DNA of 64,000 nucleotides from positions 1,674,001 through 1,738,000 of the forward strand of contig NZ_CP029482.1 in NCBI RefSeq assembly GCF_003151075.1. The letters are read 5' to 3'. The notes under the pieces are model-generated. The model searched no databases. It was not told where the DNA came from and saw nothing but the letters and a program-made list of their open reading frames with translations. Positions within the stretch are counted from its first letter, which is position 1. Each line of letters opens with the position of its first letter. This stretch comes from Pseudomonas sp. 31-12 (GTDB lineage: Bacteria > Pseudomonadota > Gammaproteobacteria > Pseudomonadales > Pseudomonadaceae). This document shows, one piece after another, positions 36,449 to 45,284 of the stretch. Position numbers and translations under genes: made by a program.

Positions 36449-39400
36449 TCAGTCGAGTTCCAGCACCACGACGCGCTGTCCGGCACGCACCGCCGAACCC
36501 GGTTGCACGCGAATCTCGCGCACCACGCCGGCCATGGGTGCGAGCAGCGGAATTTCCATCTTCATCGACTCCAGAATCACCAGCACGTCACCGGCGGCGA
36601 CGCGGCTGCCGGTCTCGACCTGCACCTGCCAGAGGTTGCCGGCGATGTGGCTGTCGACACTCATTTCACCGCTGGCGAGCGGTGCGTCTTCGGTCACTTC
36701 CGGATCCGGTTCTTCGCTGTCGAAATGCGCCTGGCCGCTGGCGATCCAGCGCTCACGTTCAGCGTTGAACGCGCCTTGCTGCTGATCGCGAAACGCGGCG
36801 ATGGTCTCGGCTTCTTTTGTCAGAAAGGCCTGGTAATCCGCGAGGTTCAGTTGACTGTGCTCGATGTTCAGATCGAAACGCCCGAGCGGGAAATCGCGGC
36901 GGATGCGCAACAGTTCATCGGCGCTCACGGGGTAGAAACGGATCTGGTCGAAAAAGCGCAGCAGCCACGGTTTGCCGTCGAACGCGGCGACTTCGCGGTA
37001 GCGGTTCCACATCTGCAACGTGCGTCCGACAAACTGATAACCGCCGGGACCTTCCATGCCGTACACGCACATATAGGCGCCACCGATGCCCACCGAGTTT
37101 TCCGCGGTCCAGGTGCGGGCCGGGTTGTACTTGGTGGTGACCAGGCGATGGCGCGGATCGAGCGGGGTGGCGACCGGTGCGCCGAGGTAAACGTCACCGA
37201 GGCCCATTACCAGATAACTGGCGTCGAACACCGTGCGCTGCACTTCGTCGAGGTTCGGCAGGTCGTTGATGCGGCGGATGAACTCCAGATTGCTCGGGCA
37301 CCACGGTGCGTCCTTGCGCACAGTGGTCATGTATTTTTCGATCGCCAACTGACAGGCCGGATCGTCCCAGGACAGCGGCAAATGCACGATGCGCGACGGC
37401 ACTTGCAGGTCTTTGGCGGCGCACACGGCGTCCCATTCGCCGGCGATGATGCCGAGCAGATCGGCCAAGGGAAGTTGCTCGGGTTGGTAGTGCACTTGCA
37501 GCGAGCGGATGCCCGGAGTGAGGTCGATCACACCGTGGAGGTGTTTGCTTTCCAGGGCTTGCATCAGGGCGTGGGCGCGAAAGCGCAGGACGAGGTCAAG
37601 TTCAGGTGCGCCGATCTCAAGGAGAAGGTGCGTATCCCCCGACAACCTCGCAACCAGCCGCGTATCTCCCTGACCCAAATCTAACACCACAGGCGACACC
37701 AGACCCTGTGGGAGCTGGCCTGCCAGCGATGAAGCTGATGCGGTGTCTGCTCGGTCCCCATCGCTGGCAGGCCAGCTCCCACAAGGGGTATTCCATTTCA
37801 AGGCGAGATTTCGGGCGGTTTTGATGTCGACCGGTGAGAACTGGACTTTGTCCCCAGCCTTCAGCTGCCCAAGCTGCCAAAGATCCGCCTCAATCACCGT
37901 CACCGGGCAGACAAACCCGCCCAGACTTGGGCCATCCGGCCCCAGGATCACTGGCATATCCCCGGTGAAATCCACCGCGCCAATGGCATATGGATTGTCA
38001 TGAATATTCGACGGATGCAGCCCTGCCTCACCCCCATCGGCCCGCACCCATTCCGGCTTCGGCCCGATCAATCGCACGCCGGTACGGCTGGAGTTGAAGT
38101 GCACTTCCCACTGGGTCGCGAAGAAAGTGCCGATGTAATTCTCGGTGAAGTATTCCGGCGCGCCATGCGGCCCGTAGATCACCCGGATCTGCCGCACAGC
38201 AGACAACTCGGTGACGCGGTCCAGTTGCTGACCGACGCTGCGGTCGATCAATGCAGGCACATGCAACACATCACCCGCCCGCAACGCACGACCGCCATGC
38301 CCACCAAACTGACCCAGCGTGAACGTGCTTTTGCTGCCCAGGTAATCCGGCACTTGCAAGCCGCCGCGCAGGCTCAGATAGCTGCGAGCACCGGCCCCGG
38401 CAATCGTGCCGAGGCATAATGTGGCGCCGGCCGGAATCAGCAGCGCCGTGTTCATCGCGACGGTTTCACCGTTCAATGCCAGTGGAATGACCGCCCCGGT
38501 GACCGCGACCACCGCATCGCAATTGAAGCGCAGCAACGGTCCGCTCATGGTGATTTCCAGCGCCGCCGCGCCTTCGTCATTCCCCAGCAAAAGATTGGCC
38601 AGACGCAAAGCGCGACTGTCCATCGGCCCCGACGGCGGCACGCCCACCGCCCAGTAACCGAGACGGCCGGGATAGTCCTGAACGCTGGTCTGAGTACCGG
38701 CGCTGAGCACTTCAAAGGTGTTGGCCTGATACACCAGACCTTCCAGGCAACGGGTCCACGGCTGACCGCTGGCGAACGGCGCATCGAGCAGAATTTGCCG
38801 CAGGTAATCGCGATTGGTTTCCACGCCGTAGAGCAGACTGTCGCCCAACGCCTGATGCAGATCGGCAGCGGCCTCTTCACGGGTCGGCGCCCAGCAGATG
38901 ACCTTGGCGATCATCGGATCGAAGTATGGCGGAATCTCGCAACCGGCCTCGACCCAGCTGTCGATGCGCAGGTGTTTGCCATCGGCGGCAGGGAAGTTCA
39001 CGGCGGTCAGCAAGCCTGGGCTCGGCTGGAAATCACGACCCGGGTCTTCGGCATACAGCCGTGCCTGAATCGCATGGCCGTCGGCTTTCAAGCCTCGGCT
39101 CAAGTCGCTCAATGGCGGCAAATCACCGGCTGCCAGTTCCACCATCCAGCGCACCAGGTCGACGCCCCACACTTGCTCGGTGACGCCGTGTTCCACCTGC
39201 AAACGGGTGTTCACTTCCAGGAAGTAGAACCGTTGGTCTTCGCTGTCGAAGACAAATTCCACAGTGCCGGCGCTGCGGTATTTCACCGCTTTCGCCAGTT
39301 TGATCGCCGCCGCGCAGAGCTCTTCGGCCATGCCGTTGGGCAGGTTCGGCGCGGGTGTTTCTTCGAGGACTTTCTGATTGCGCCGCTGTACGGAGCAGTC

Positions 39401-40078
39401 GCGCACGCCGAGGGCAATCACCTCGCCGCGGCCGTCGCCGAACACCTGAACTTCCAGGTGGCGGGCGCGCTGGATGTATTTCTCGATGAACACACCGGCG
39501 TCGCTGAAGTTGTTCTGGCCGAGGCGTTTCACCGCTTCGAAGGATTCGCTCAATTCCGCCGCACTGCGGCATACGCGCATGCCGATGCCGCCACCGCCAG
39601 CGGTACTTTTGAGCATCACCGGGTAGCCGACCTGATCGCCCGCAATCAGCGCCGCGTCGAGGCTGTCGAGCAGTTCGGTGCCTTCGAGCATCGGCACGCC
39701 ATGTTGCTTGGCCAGGGCGCGCGCGGTGTGCTTGAGGCCGAACACGCGCAGTTGCTCTGGCGTGGGGCCGATGAAGGCGATGTCGGCGGCTTCGCAGGCC
39801 TCGGCGAACGCGGCGTTTTCCGAAAGGAAGCCGTAGCCGGGATGGATCGCCGTGGCGCCGGTGGCTTTGGCGATGGCGAGGATTTTCTCGACCGCCAGGT
39901 AGGTGCCAGCGGCCGCGCCTTCACCGAGGCTGTGGGCTTCATCGGCTTGCAGGATGTGCAGGCTCGCGGCATCCGCTTCGGAGTAAACGGCAACGCCCTT
40001 GACCTGCACTTCACGCAGAGTGCGCAGGATGCGGCAGGCGATGGCGCCACGGTTGGCAATCAGGACTTTTTCGAACAT
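36449..40078 (-). CDS. Biotin-dependent urea/guanidine carboxylase
   Basis: 1209 residues: biotin carboxylase (N domain 1-110; ATP-grasp about 115-320 with STAGGGGIGMRV and EVNTRLQVEHGVTE; C domain to about 440), AHS2/KipA-like carboxyltransferase (about 465-750, TQTSVQDYPGRLGYW), AHS1/KipI-like domain (about 800-1000) and biotinyl domain with ESMKME, Lys1173. In this context (guanidine-I riboswitch, DUF1989 pair, ABC importer) it is more likely a guanidine carboxylase than a urea carboxylase, following published work on guanidine use in bacteria. A REPIN is fused in frame (residues 765-791) between the AHS2 and AHS1 parts. Confidence 0.92.
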   Translation of the reverse strand: MFEKVLIANRGAIACRILRTLREVQVKGVAVYSEADAASLHILQADEAHSLGEGAAAGTYLAVEKILAIAKATGATAIHPGYGFLSENAAFAEACEAADIAFIGPTPEQLRVFGLKHTARALAKQHGVPMLEGTELLDSLDAALIAGDQVGYPVMLKSTAGGGGIGMRVCRSAAELSESFEAVKRLGQNNFSDAGVFIEKYIQRARHLEVQVFGDGRGEVIALGVRDCSVQRRNQKVLEETPAPNLPNGMAEELCAAAIKLAKAVKYRSAGTVEFVFDSEDQRFYFLEVNTRLQVEHGVTEQVWGVDLVRWMVELAAGDLPPLSDLSRGLKADGHAIQARLYAEDPGRDFQPSPGLLTAVNFPAADGKHLRIDSWVEAGCEIPPYFDPMIAKVICWAPTREEAAADLHQALGDSLLYGVETNRDYLRQILLDAPFASGQPWTRCLEGLVYQANTFEVLSAGTQTSVQDYPGRLGYWAVGVPPSGPMDSRALRLANLLLGNDEGAAALEITMSGPLLRFNCDAVVAVTGAVIPLALNGETVAMNTALLIPAGATLCLGTIAGAGARSYLSLRGGLQVPDYLGSKSTFTLGQFGGHGGRALRAGDVLHVPALIDRSVGQQLDRVTELSAVRQIRVIYGPHGAPEYFTENYIGTFFATQWEVHFNSSRTGVRLIGPKPEWVRADGGEAGLHPSNIHDNPYAIGAVDFTGDMPVILGPDGPSLGGFVCPVTVIEADLWQLGQLKAGDKVQFSPVDIKTARNLALKWNTPCGSWPASDGDRADTASASSLAGQLPQGLVSPVVLDLGQGDTRLVARLSGDTHLLLEIGAPELDLVLRFRAHALMQALESKHLHGVIDLTPGIRSLQVHYQPEQLPLADLLGIIAGEWDAVCAAKDLQVPSRIVHLPLSWDDPACQLAIEKYMTTVRKDAPWCPSNLEFIRRINDLPNLDEVQRTVFDASYLVMGLGDVYLGAPVATPLDPRHRLVTTKYNPARTWTAENSVGIGGAYMCVYGMEGPGGYQFVGRTLQMWNRYREVAAFDGKPWLLRFFDQIRFYPVSADELLRIRRDFPLGRFDLNIEHSQLNLADYQAFLTKEAETIAAFRDQQQGAFNAERERWIASGQAHFDSEEPDPEVTEDAPLASGEMSVDSHIAGNLWQVQVETGSRVAAGDVLVILESMKMEIPLLAPMAGVVREIRVQPGSAVRAGQRVVVLELD
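37706..37785. repeat. REPIN inside the carboxylase coding sequence, in frame
   Basis: The plus strand reads tgtgggagctggcctgccag at 37706 and the complementary arm from 37760 to 37785 (catcgctggcaggccagctc). In the minus-strand reading frame of the carboxylase this 80-base element is translated without stop as CGSWPASDGDRADTASASSL and AGQLPQG. Confidence 0.92.
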
Positions 40079-40183
40079 GGCATAGACCCCGGAGGGGATG
40101 CGGGCCGTCCCGCAGTTTTTCGATGAGCGCCGGGGTCGTCCCCGACGGCAAAATCACCAGACTTGAAAACACCGCTGAACCCC

Positions 40184-40273
40184 TGTGGGAGCGAGCCTGC
40201 TCGCGATAGGGCCAGCACATTCGACATTGATGTCGACTGACACACCGCTATCGCGAGCAGGCTCGCTCCCACA
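40184..40273. repeat. REPIN (GTGGGAGCGAGCCTGCTCGCG variant)
   Basis: An inverted pair, tgtgggagcgagcctgctcg and its exact complement ending at 40273, placed in the 283-base gap between the carboxylase start and the DUF1989 stop, inside the guanidine operon. Confidence 0.9.
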
Positions 40274-40361
40274 TTTGGATTGGGGTGTTTTTACTTTTTG
40301 AGGCACTGCCCGGAACGGGCCTGGCACAGGGCAAACAACCATCGCCGCAACCGCGCTAATT

Positions 40362-41003
40362 TCAGTTCCATACCAGAAGCTCCGCAGGGGTCGGGTTGTA
40401 GGCATTGCACGGGTTGTTCAGTTGCGGGCAGTTGGAGATCAGCACGATCACGTCCATCTCCGCCCGCAGGTCGACGTACTTTCCAGGTGCCGAAATGCCG
40501 TCTTCAAAGGTCAGCCCGCCATCGGCGGTGACCGGCACGTTCATGAAGAAGTTGATGTTCGGCCCGATGTCACCCTTGCCCAGTCGCCCGTCGTGGACGC
40601 ACGCCCGCAGGTAGTTGTCGCGGCAGCTGTGCATGTAGCGTTTCTCCAACGCGTAACGCACGGTGTTGCTCTCTTGCGCGCAGGCGCCGCCGAGGGTGTC
40701 GTGACGCCCGCAAGTGTCGGCGACGATGGTCAGCATCGGTTTGCCGAGGTTGGAATACAGCACGCTGCCGGTGCTCAGGTAGACGCTGTTCTGCCGGCGC
40801 AACGTACGCTGTACGTCGTAACGCTCCTTGGGATTGGCGACGCTGTAGAACAAGGTATCGACGGCCTGATTGCCTTCCAGGTCGAGGATGCGCAACGTCT
40901 GGCCAGCCTTGACCTCCATCAGCCACGGCTCGCCGGCGGGAATGGTGGCGCGGTAGACCGCGGTTTCAGGCGATGGGTGTGCGGTAGCGATTGCAAGTGA
41001 CAT
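40362..41003 (-). CDS. Carboxyguanidine deiminase subunit (DUF1989; urea carboxylase-associated protein 2)
   Basis: 213 residues of the DUF1989 family: [41 protein letters not shown] (metal-type Asp/Cys loop) and [20 protein letters not shown]. In guanidine operons two DUF1989 proteins form the CgdAB heterodimer that deiminates carboxyguanidine to allophanate. This is one of the two. Its stop is 283 bases upstream of the carboxylase start, with a REPIN between. It starts 11 bases after the other subunit's stop. Confidence 0.85.
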   Translation of the reverse strand: MSLAIATAHPSPETAVYRATIPAGEPWLMEVKAGQTLRILDLEGNQAVDTLFYSVANPKERYDVQRTLRRQNSVYLSTGSVLYSNLGKPMLTIVADTCGRHDTLGGACAQESNTVRYALEKRYMHSCRDNYLRACVHDGRLGKGDIGPNINFFMNVPVTADGGLTFEDGISAPGKYVDLRAEMDVIVLISNCPQLNNPCNAYNPTPAELLVWN

Positions 41004-41014
41004 GGCAGCGATCC

Positions 41015-41740
41015 TCAGGCGAACAGGCGGTCGGTGTTGATGAAGCCGCGCTCGTTTTCCGGGCGCGAGGTGCGGCAGTGTTCGGCGACGCTGGCGTCGG
41101 CGTTCATCCAGCTCAACTTCAAGGGCTTGGGGGCGTATTCAGGTGATGGGTCCATCGGGTGTTGCAACGCAGTGAGGACCACCAGCGTGTCCATCGGCGC
41201 GTACAACTCGATGTAGTCGCCAGCCTTGGAGTTACCTTCGACGAAATGGAAACGCCCGGCCTCATCGACGTTCACGCGGCTGAACAGGTTGAGCGTCATC
41301 AGCAAATCGGACAGGCCCAAACCCCACTTGCCCAGCTCCACCAACAGGTTGTCGGTGCCGTTGCGGAAGAAGCCGTTGCGCAGTTCCTGATAGCGGCCCG
41401 CGCCGTATTTTTCCGCGACTTCTTCAGCGCAGAGCACGCCGCCGAGGCTGTCGCTCCAACCGCAGGTGTCGGCGGTGATTGCCGCCAGCACGCGGCCCAT
41501 GTCCGAGTACAGGCAGTGGCCAGTGGTGAGCTTGGCGGTGTGTTGGCATTTGAGGCTGTCGGGGAGGTTCAGGCGCTCGGTTTTTTCATTGGCATTGAGC
41601 AAAGTCAGGCTGACGTTGGCGCCGCCGCGCAGGTCGGTCAGACGCAGCAATTGGCCGCGTTTCAAGACGAACGAACGATGGCCGCCGCCGGGGAGCATTT
41701 CTTCGGCGAAGGGCGGGAACAGTTGAGTCGAATCAGTCAT
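41015..41740 (-). CDS. Carboxyguanidine deiminase subunit (DUF1989; urea carboxylase-associated protein 1)
   Basis: 241 residues, the second DUF1989 paralogue: [42 protein letters not shown] (same D-T-C-G loop) and [21 protein letters not shown]. It shares its fold with the 213-residue neighbour and is expected to act with it as CgdAB. The start is 12 bases after the stop of the ABC ATPase gene, so transporter and enzyme genes form one operon. Confidence 0.85.
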   Translation of the reverse strand: MTDSTQLFPPFAEEMLPGGGHRSFVLKRGQLLRLTDLRGGANVSLTLLNANEKTERLNLPDSLKCQHTAKLTTGHCLYSDMGRVLAAITADTCGWSDSLGGVLCAEEVAEKYGAGRYQELRNGFFRNGTDNLLVELGKWGLGLSDLLMTLNLFSRVNVDEAGRFHFVEGNSKAGDYIELYAPMDTLVVLTALQHPMDPSPEYAPKPLKLSWMNADASVAEHCRTSRPENERGFINTDRLFA

Positions 41741-41752
41741 TTCAAAATTCCT

Positions 41753-42541
41753 CTAAGCGATACGAAGCGTGCCCGCCAGTTCAGCCGGCAAGGCGTCGAC
41801 GGCGGCGCGATTGACGCGGCGGTCGCTGTTCAAAGGGATGTCGTAGGTGATGCGCGCGCCATAGGCGCCGGGGGCGTGCGGGTCGACGCGGACCTTGTCG
41901 AACACCAGCAAACGGGTGCCGAGGCTGAAACCTTCGGACAGGTCATGGGTGACCATGAACACCGTCAGTTGCGTCTCGCGCCACAGCTCCAGCAGCAAGG
42001 CGTGCATGTCTTTGCGGATGCCCGGATCGAGCGCGCCGAACGGTTCATCGAGCAGCAACACCCGGGGTTTCATGATCAGCGCCTGGGCGATGGCCAGCCG
42101 TTGTTGCATGCCGCCGGAGAGCTGCGCCGGGTACTTGTCCAGCGAGTGGCCGAGGCCGACTTTGTGCAATAACACCGAGGCTTGTTCGCGGGCGTCTTTT
42201 TTAGCGCTGCCGAACAAGCGCCCGAGCAGCGGCGAACGCGGCAGTTCGAGGCCTAGGGCGACGTTGTCCAGCACGGTCAGGTGCGGGAACACCGAGTAAC
42301 GCTGGAACACCACGCCACGGCTCGAATCAGGCTCACCGGCCAAGGCTTGGCCATCCAGCAGAATTTCGCCGCGACTGGCGCGTTCCTGACCGAGCAGCAG
42401 CCGCAGGAAGGTCGATTTGCCACAACCCGAGGCGCCGACCAGGGTGCAGAATTCTCCCTCGTTGACGTTCAGGTTCAACCCTTCCAGTACCACTTGATCG
42501 GCGTATTGCTGCCAGACGTTTTTTACCGTGATGAAGCTCAT
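41753..42541 (-). CDS. ABC transporter ATP-binding protein (guanidine/urea-type importer)
   Basis: 262 residues. Walker A is GASGCGKST, the signature LSGGMQQRLAIAQAL, Walker B RVLLLDEPFGALD, and the H-loop His is in VFMVTHDLSEG. It matches the nitrate/sulfonate/taurine importer ATPase group. It overlaps the permease stop by four bases (ATGA, 42538-42541). With the permease and binding protein it would supply guanidine (or a related amidine) to the carboxylase. Confidence 0.92.
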   Translation of the reverse strand: MSFITVKNVWQQYADQVVLEGLNLNVNEGEFCTLVGASGCGKSTFLRLLLGQERASRGEILLDGQALAGEPDSSRGVVFQRYSVFPHLTVLDNVALGLELPRSPLLGRLFGSAKKDAREQASVLLHKVGLGHSLDKYPAQLSGGMQQRLAIAQALIMKPRVLLLDEPFGALDPGIRKDMHALLLELWRETQLTVFMVTHDLSEGFSLGTRLLVFDKVRVDPHAPGAYGARITYDIPLNSDRRVNRAAVDALPAELAGTLRIA

Positions 42542-43353
42542 GCGCGGGCTCCTTCATACCAGGGGAACGCACGCTGAGTCAGGCGCTTCAGGCCCCAATC
42601 CATCAGCCAGGCGAGGAGGGTGATCCACACCACGTACGGCAGAATCACGTCCATCGCCAGGTAACGGCGCACCAGAAAAATCCGGTAGCCGAGGCCGTCG
42701 GTGGAGGCGATGGCTTCGGCAGCGATCAGGAACAACCACGCCGAACCCAGCATCAACCGCAGCGAGATCAGCAGCCGTGGCAACAATTGCGGCAGCACCA
42801 CGCGCAACATCAGCGTCCAGGTTGACGCGCCGAGGGTCTGGGCCTTGATCAGCAACTCGACCGGAATTTCCCGGGCACGCTGTTCCAGATCACGAGCGAG
42901 GCACGGGGTGATGCCGATCACGATCAGCATCACTTTCGACAATTCCCCCAGCCCGAAGACGATGAACAGAATCGGCAGGATTGCCAGTGGCGGCACCATC
43001 GACAACACCGTCAGCAACGGCGACAACGGCGCGCCGAACAGTGGCAACGTTCCGGCGGCGATGCCCAGGCACAGCCCGGCCAGCGCACTGATGCCGAGGC
43101 CGATGACCAGGCGGCGCAGGCTGGACGCGGTGTCTTGCCACAACAGGTATTCACCGGTGCGGGTGTCGGCGGTGAAGGCCAGGCGTTTCACCGCGTCGGT
43201 CATCTGCACGGCGCTCGGCAATAGCTTGTCATTGGGGTTGTCCGTCAGCCGCTCGGCCGAGCCCATGAAGTAGGCGAACAGCACCAGGGCGAACGGCAGG
43301 ATCACCAACAGCAGGCGACTCGGACGATCCGGGTGGCGATTGATCAGGCGCAT
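42538..43353 (-). CDS. ABC transporter permease (guanidine/urea-type importer)
   Basis: 271 residues with about six membrane helices. The EAA-type cytoplasmic loop is KAQTLGASTWTLMLRVVLPQLLPRLLISLRL, as in BPD_transp_1 permeases of the NitT/TauT group. It lies between the substrate-binding and ATPase genes, 15 bases after the former and overlapping the latter. Homologues in guanidine-I-controlled operons are annotated as urea transporters but likely move guanidine. Confidence 0.9.
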   Translation of the reverse strand: MRLINRHPDRPSRLLLVILPFALVLFAYFMGSAERLTDNPNDKLLPSAVQMTDAVKRLAFTADTRTGEYLLWQDTASSLRRLVIGLGISALAGLCLGIAAGTLPLFGAPLSPLLTVLSMVPPLAILPILFIVFGLGELSKVMLIVIGITPCLARDLEQRAREIPVELLIKAQTLGASTWTLMLRVVLPQLLPRLLISLRLMLGSAWLFLIAAEAIASTDGLGYRIFLVRRYLAMDVILPYVVWITLLAWLMDWGLKRLTQRAFPWYEGARA

Positions 43354-43368
43354 GGCCAGTCCTCCGGT

Positions 43369-44436
43369 TTACAGCTTGGCGTCAGCGGCCATCTGCACGT
43401 AGGTCGGGTCGAAGCGCAGCTTGAGGTTGGTCTTGTCGCCGCTGGTCACGCCATTGGCGAAGGCCATGCCCACCGCGCTGGTGTCCTTGGCGCCTTCACC
43501 GAGCAAGCCGTGCTGGAACGAAAACTCGGCGACTTTGCGCATGGTTTCCGGCAGCTGCTTGCTGGTGGAGAAGTCCAGGGCTTCCTTGGGTGTGGCGAAC
43601 AATTTGGTGGTGTCGAGTTGCGACTGGAAACCGGCCAGGTCGGTGCCCGAAGCTTTGGCCATGTGTTCCAGCGCAGTTTTGCTGGCGGCGTTTTTCGCGT
43701 TCATCAACGCGACCACTTCGAACCAGGCGCCGGTCAGCGCTTTGCCCAGGGCCGGGTTGTCTTTGAGGGTGGCGCTGTTGACCACCATCATGTCCATGAT
43801 TTCGCCGGGGATCTGGCTGGAGTTGAAGACTTCGGTCACCCCGGGCTTGGCCTTGATGTCCGAAAGCATCGGGTTCCAGGTGGTGACGGCGTTGACCTGA
43901 TCGGTGTTAAAGGCGGCCGAGATATCGGCGTCAGAGGTGTTCACCACTTTGAGGTCTTTCTCGGTGAGATCGACTGAATCCAGCGCCCGCGCCAGCAGGT
44001 AGTGCGAGACGGACAGCTCGACCAGATTGACGTCCATGCCCTTGAGGTCGGTGACTTTCTTGCCGTCGCCCTTGAGCACGACGCCGTCGTTGCCGTTGGA
44101 GAAGTCGCTGACGATCAGCGCGGTGCTGTCGACGCCGCCGGCCGCCGGGATGGTCAGCGCGTCCATGTTGGTCATGGTGCAACCGTCGAACTGGCCGGCC
44201 GTGTACTGGTTGATGGATTCGACGTAATCGTTGAGCTGCACGACATCGATCTTGATGCCGTATTTCTTCGCCCATTTGTCGACGATGCCTTGGCTGCCGG
44301 CGTATTCCCACGGCATCCAACCGGCGTAGATGGTCCAGCAAACGCTGAAGTGGTCTTTTTGTGCAGCCTGGGACGAGACGCTCACGAGGGCCGCGAAAGC
44401 AGCGGCGAGGAGGGCGGGTAAACGAAGCTTGAGCAT
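43369..44436 (-). CDS. ABC transporter substrate-binding protein (guanidine/urea-type importer)
   Basis: 355 residues with a Sec signal (LLAAAFAALVSVSSQA-AQ) and a type II periplasmic-binding fold: WTIYAGWMPWEYAGSQGIVDKWAKKYG near the N-terminus, AGQFDGCTMTNMDALT and TTWNPMLSDIKAKPG. Its relatives are found almost only in urea-carboxylase/guanidine clusters. It is the first gene of the operon. The start ATG 44436 has GGAG eight bases before it, and that GGAG is part of a 10-base sequence complementary to the riboswitch aptamer. Confidence 0.9.
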   Translation of the reverse strand: MLKLRLPALLAAAFAALVSVSSQAAQKDHFSVCWTIYAGWMPWEYAGSQGIVDKWAKKYGIKIDVVQLNDYVESINQYTAGQFDGCTMTNMDALTIPAAGGVDSTALIVSDFSNGNDGVVLKGDGKKVTDLKGMDVNLVELSVSHYLLARALDSVDLTEKDLKVVNTSDADISAAFNTDQVNAVTTWNPMLSDIKAKPGVTEVFNSSQIPGEIMDMMVVNSATLKDNPALGKALTGAWFEVVALMNAKNAASKTALEHMAKASGTDLAGFQSQLDTTKLFATPKEALDFSTSKQLPETMRKVAEFSFQHGLLGEGAKDTSAVGMAFANGVTSGDKTNLKLRFDPTYVQMAADAKL

Positions 44437-44444
44437 GGGTGGTT

Positions 44445-44454
44445 CTCCAGTTGA
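44445..44454 (-). promoter_or_regulatory. Ribosome-binding region complementary to the riboswitch
   Basis: The minus strand reads TCAACTGGAG at 44445-44454, with the GGAG acting as the Shine-Dalgarno for ATG 44436. CTCCAGTTGA in the aptamer (44530-44539, minus strand) is its exact reverse complement. A stable UUCG-capped hairpin, CACCG-TTCG-CGGTG (44481-44494), lies between. There is no U-run, which favours translational control. Confidence 0.6.
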
Positions 44455-44493
44455 TCAAGGGCGGGCAGGAGTCAACGCGGCACCGCGAACGGT

Positions 44494-44597
44494 GGCTTGT
44501 CTCCCGGGCTTTTGTCCCGCCGTGTAACCTCAACTGGAGGTCGCCAACTCTCGGACCAGCCACTCGCCTTAGCGAGCCGGAACCCTAGTCAGCCATT
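44494..44597 (-). ncRNA. Guanidine-I (ykkC) riboswitch
   Basis: The minus strand carries the conserved core in order: CTAGGGTTCCG, a variable hairpin (GCTCGCTAAGGCGAGT), TGGTCCGAGAG, a second hairpin (CCTCCAGTTGAGG), ACACGG, then GGGACAAAAGCCCGGGAGA. P1 closes as GGCT / AGCC. This is the ykkC subtype 1 aptamer, which binds guanidinium. It precedes a guanidine carboxylation operon, as in other bacteria. Confidence 0.93.
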
Positions 44598-44874
44598 GCA
44601 AATTGTGGTGCCGCGAACCTGTGATGACTCCTGCACGGGTTTGCTAAAGCGAGAGCCGTGCCAAGTTGGCTTGAGGGCTCTAGCGTGGGGGGTTACGCGA
44701 GTAGTCCGTTGGGGCAGGGAGATCGGGCTGCCTTGTGATGGTGCGCGGGTGCACCGCAATGGATCGGGCTGGCCGCTGATCTGAAGGTCTGCGGTGCTCG
44801 GCACTCGGCATGGGAATGCCAGTCAAACGTGGTGTCAGCCGGCCTGTCCGGTTGTGGTCTTTCAGGAGGCCGCC

Positions 44875-45117
44875 ATGTTTCGTCGACTGTTGTTCGGTGT
44901 CGTTCTCGGTCTGGGCTTGTCCGGCTGCTATTACTACGCCGGAGGCTACGATGTATATTCCGCGCCCTATTACTACCCCGGCTATTCCCCTTATTCCTAC
45001 TATTACGGTCCCCGCTATTACTACGGCCCACGCTTTTACGGCGGCTATCGCTACTTCTATTGGGGCGGGCACGGATCACGTCATCACGGGGGTGGATATC
45101 GTCATGGCCACCATTAA
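44875..45117 (+). CDS. Small Tyr-rich lipoprotein
   Basis: 80 residues: MFRRLLFGVVLGLGLSGC is a lipoprotein signal with lipobox LSGC. The mature part is Tyr/Gly-rich with YYYPGYSPYSYYYGPRYYYG repeats and ends in a His/Gly-rich tail. No enzymatic motif is visible; Tyr-rich lipoproteins may be surface or outer-membrane structural proteins. CAGGAGGCCGCC lies just before the ATG. A paralogue with the same leader sequence follows at 45285. The name is descriptive only. Confidence 0.8.
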   Translation: MFRRLLFGVVLGLGLSGCYYYAGGYDVYSAPYYYPGYSPYSYYYGPRYYYGPRFYGGYRYFYWGGHGSRHHGGGYRHGHH

Positions 45118-45284
45118 TCGGCGGGTGAATAGATGAAAAACCTTTCATCGGCGACATGTTTCAATCTGTTTCAAGAACGCACCAGATTTCGAAATCGATG
45201 TCTGATCTCTCGACAGTCACCGAATAATTGACTGTCGCCTGCCAGCGTCGCTGGTGTGGCTCACTCGCGGTCCAGGAGGCCGCC

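Noticed and set aside
38795..40126. 443-codon plus-strand frame opposite the carboxylase
   Set aside because: Antisense of the ATP-grasp domain with its motifs in the other strand; composition is typical of shadow frames.
45133..45234. 33-codon frame between the two Tyr-rich lipoproteins (starts ATGAAAAACC)
   Set aside because: No convincing ribosome site, no hydrophobic or family pattern, and it ends in the leader of the next gene.
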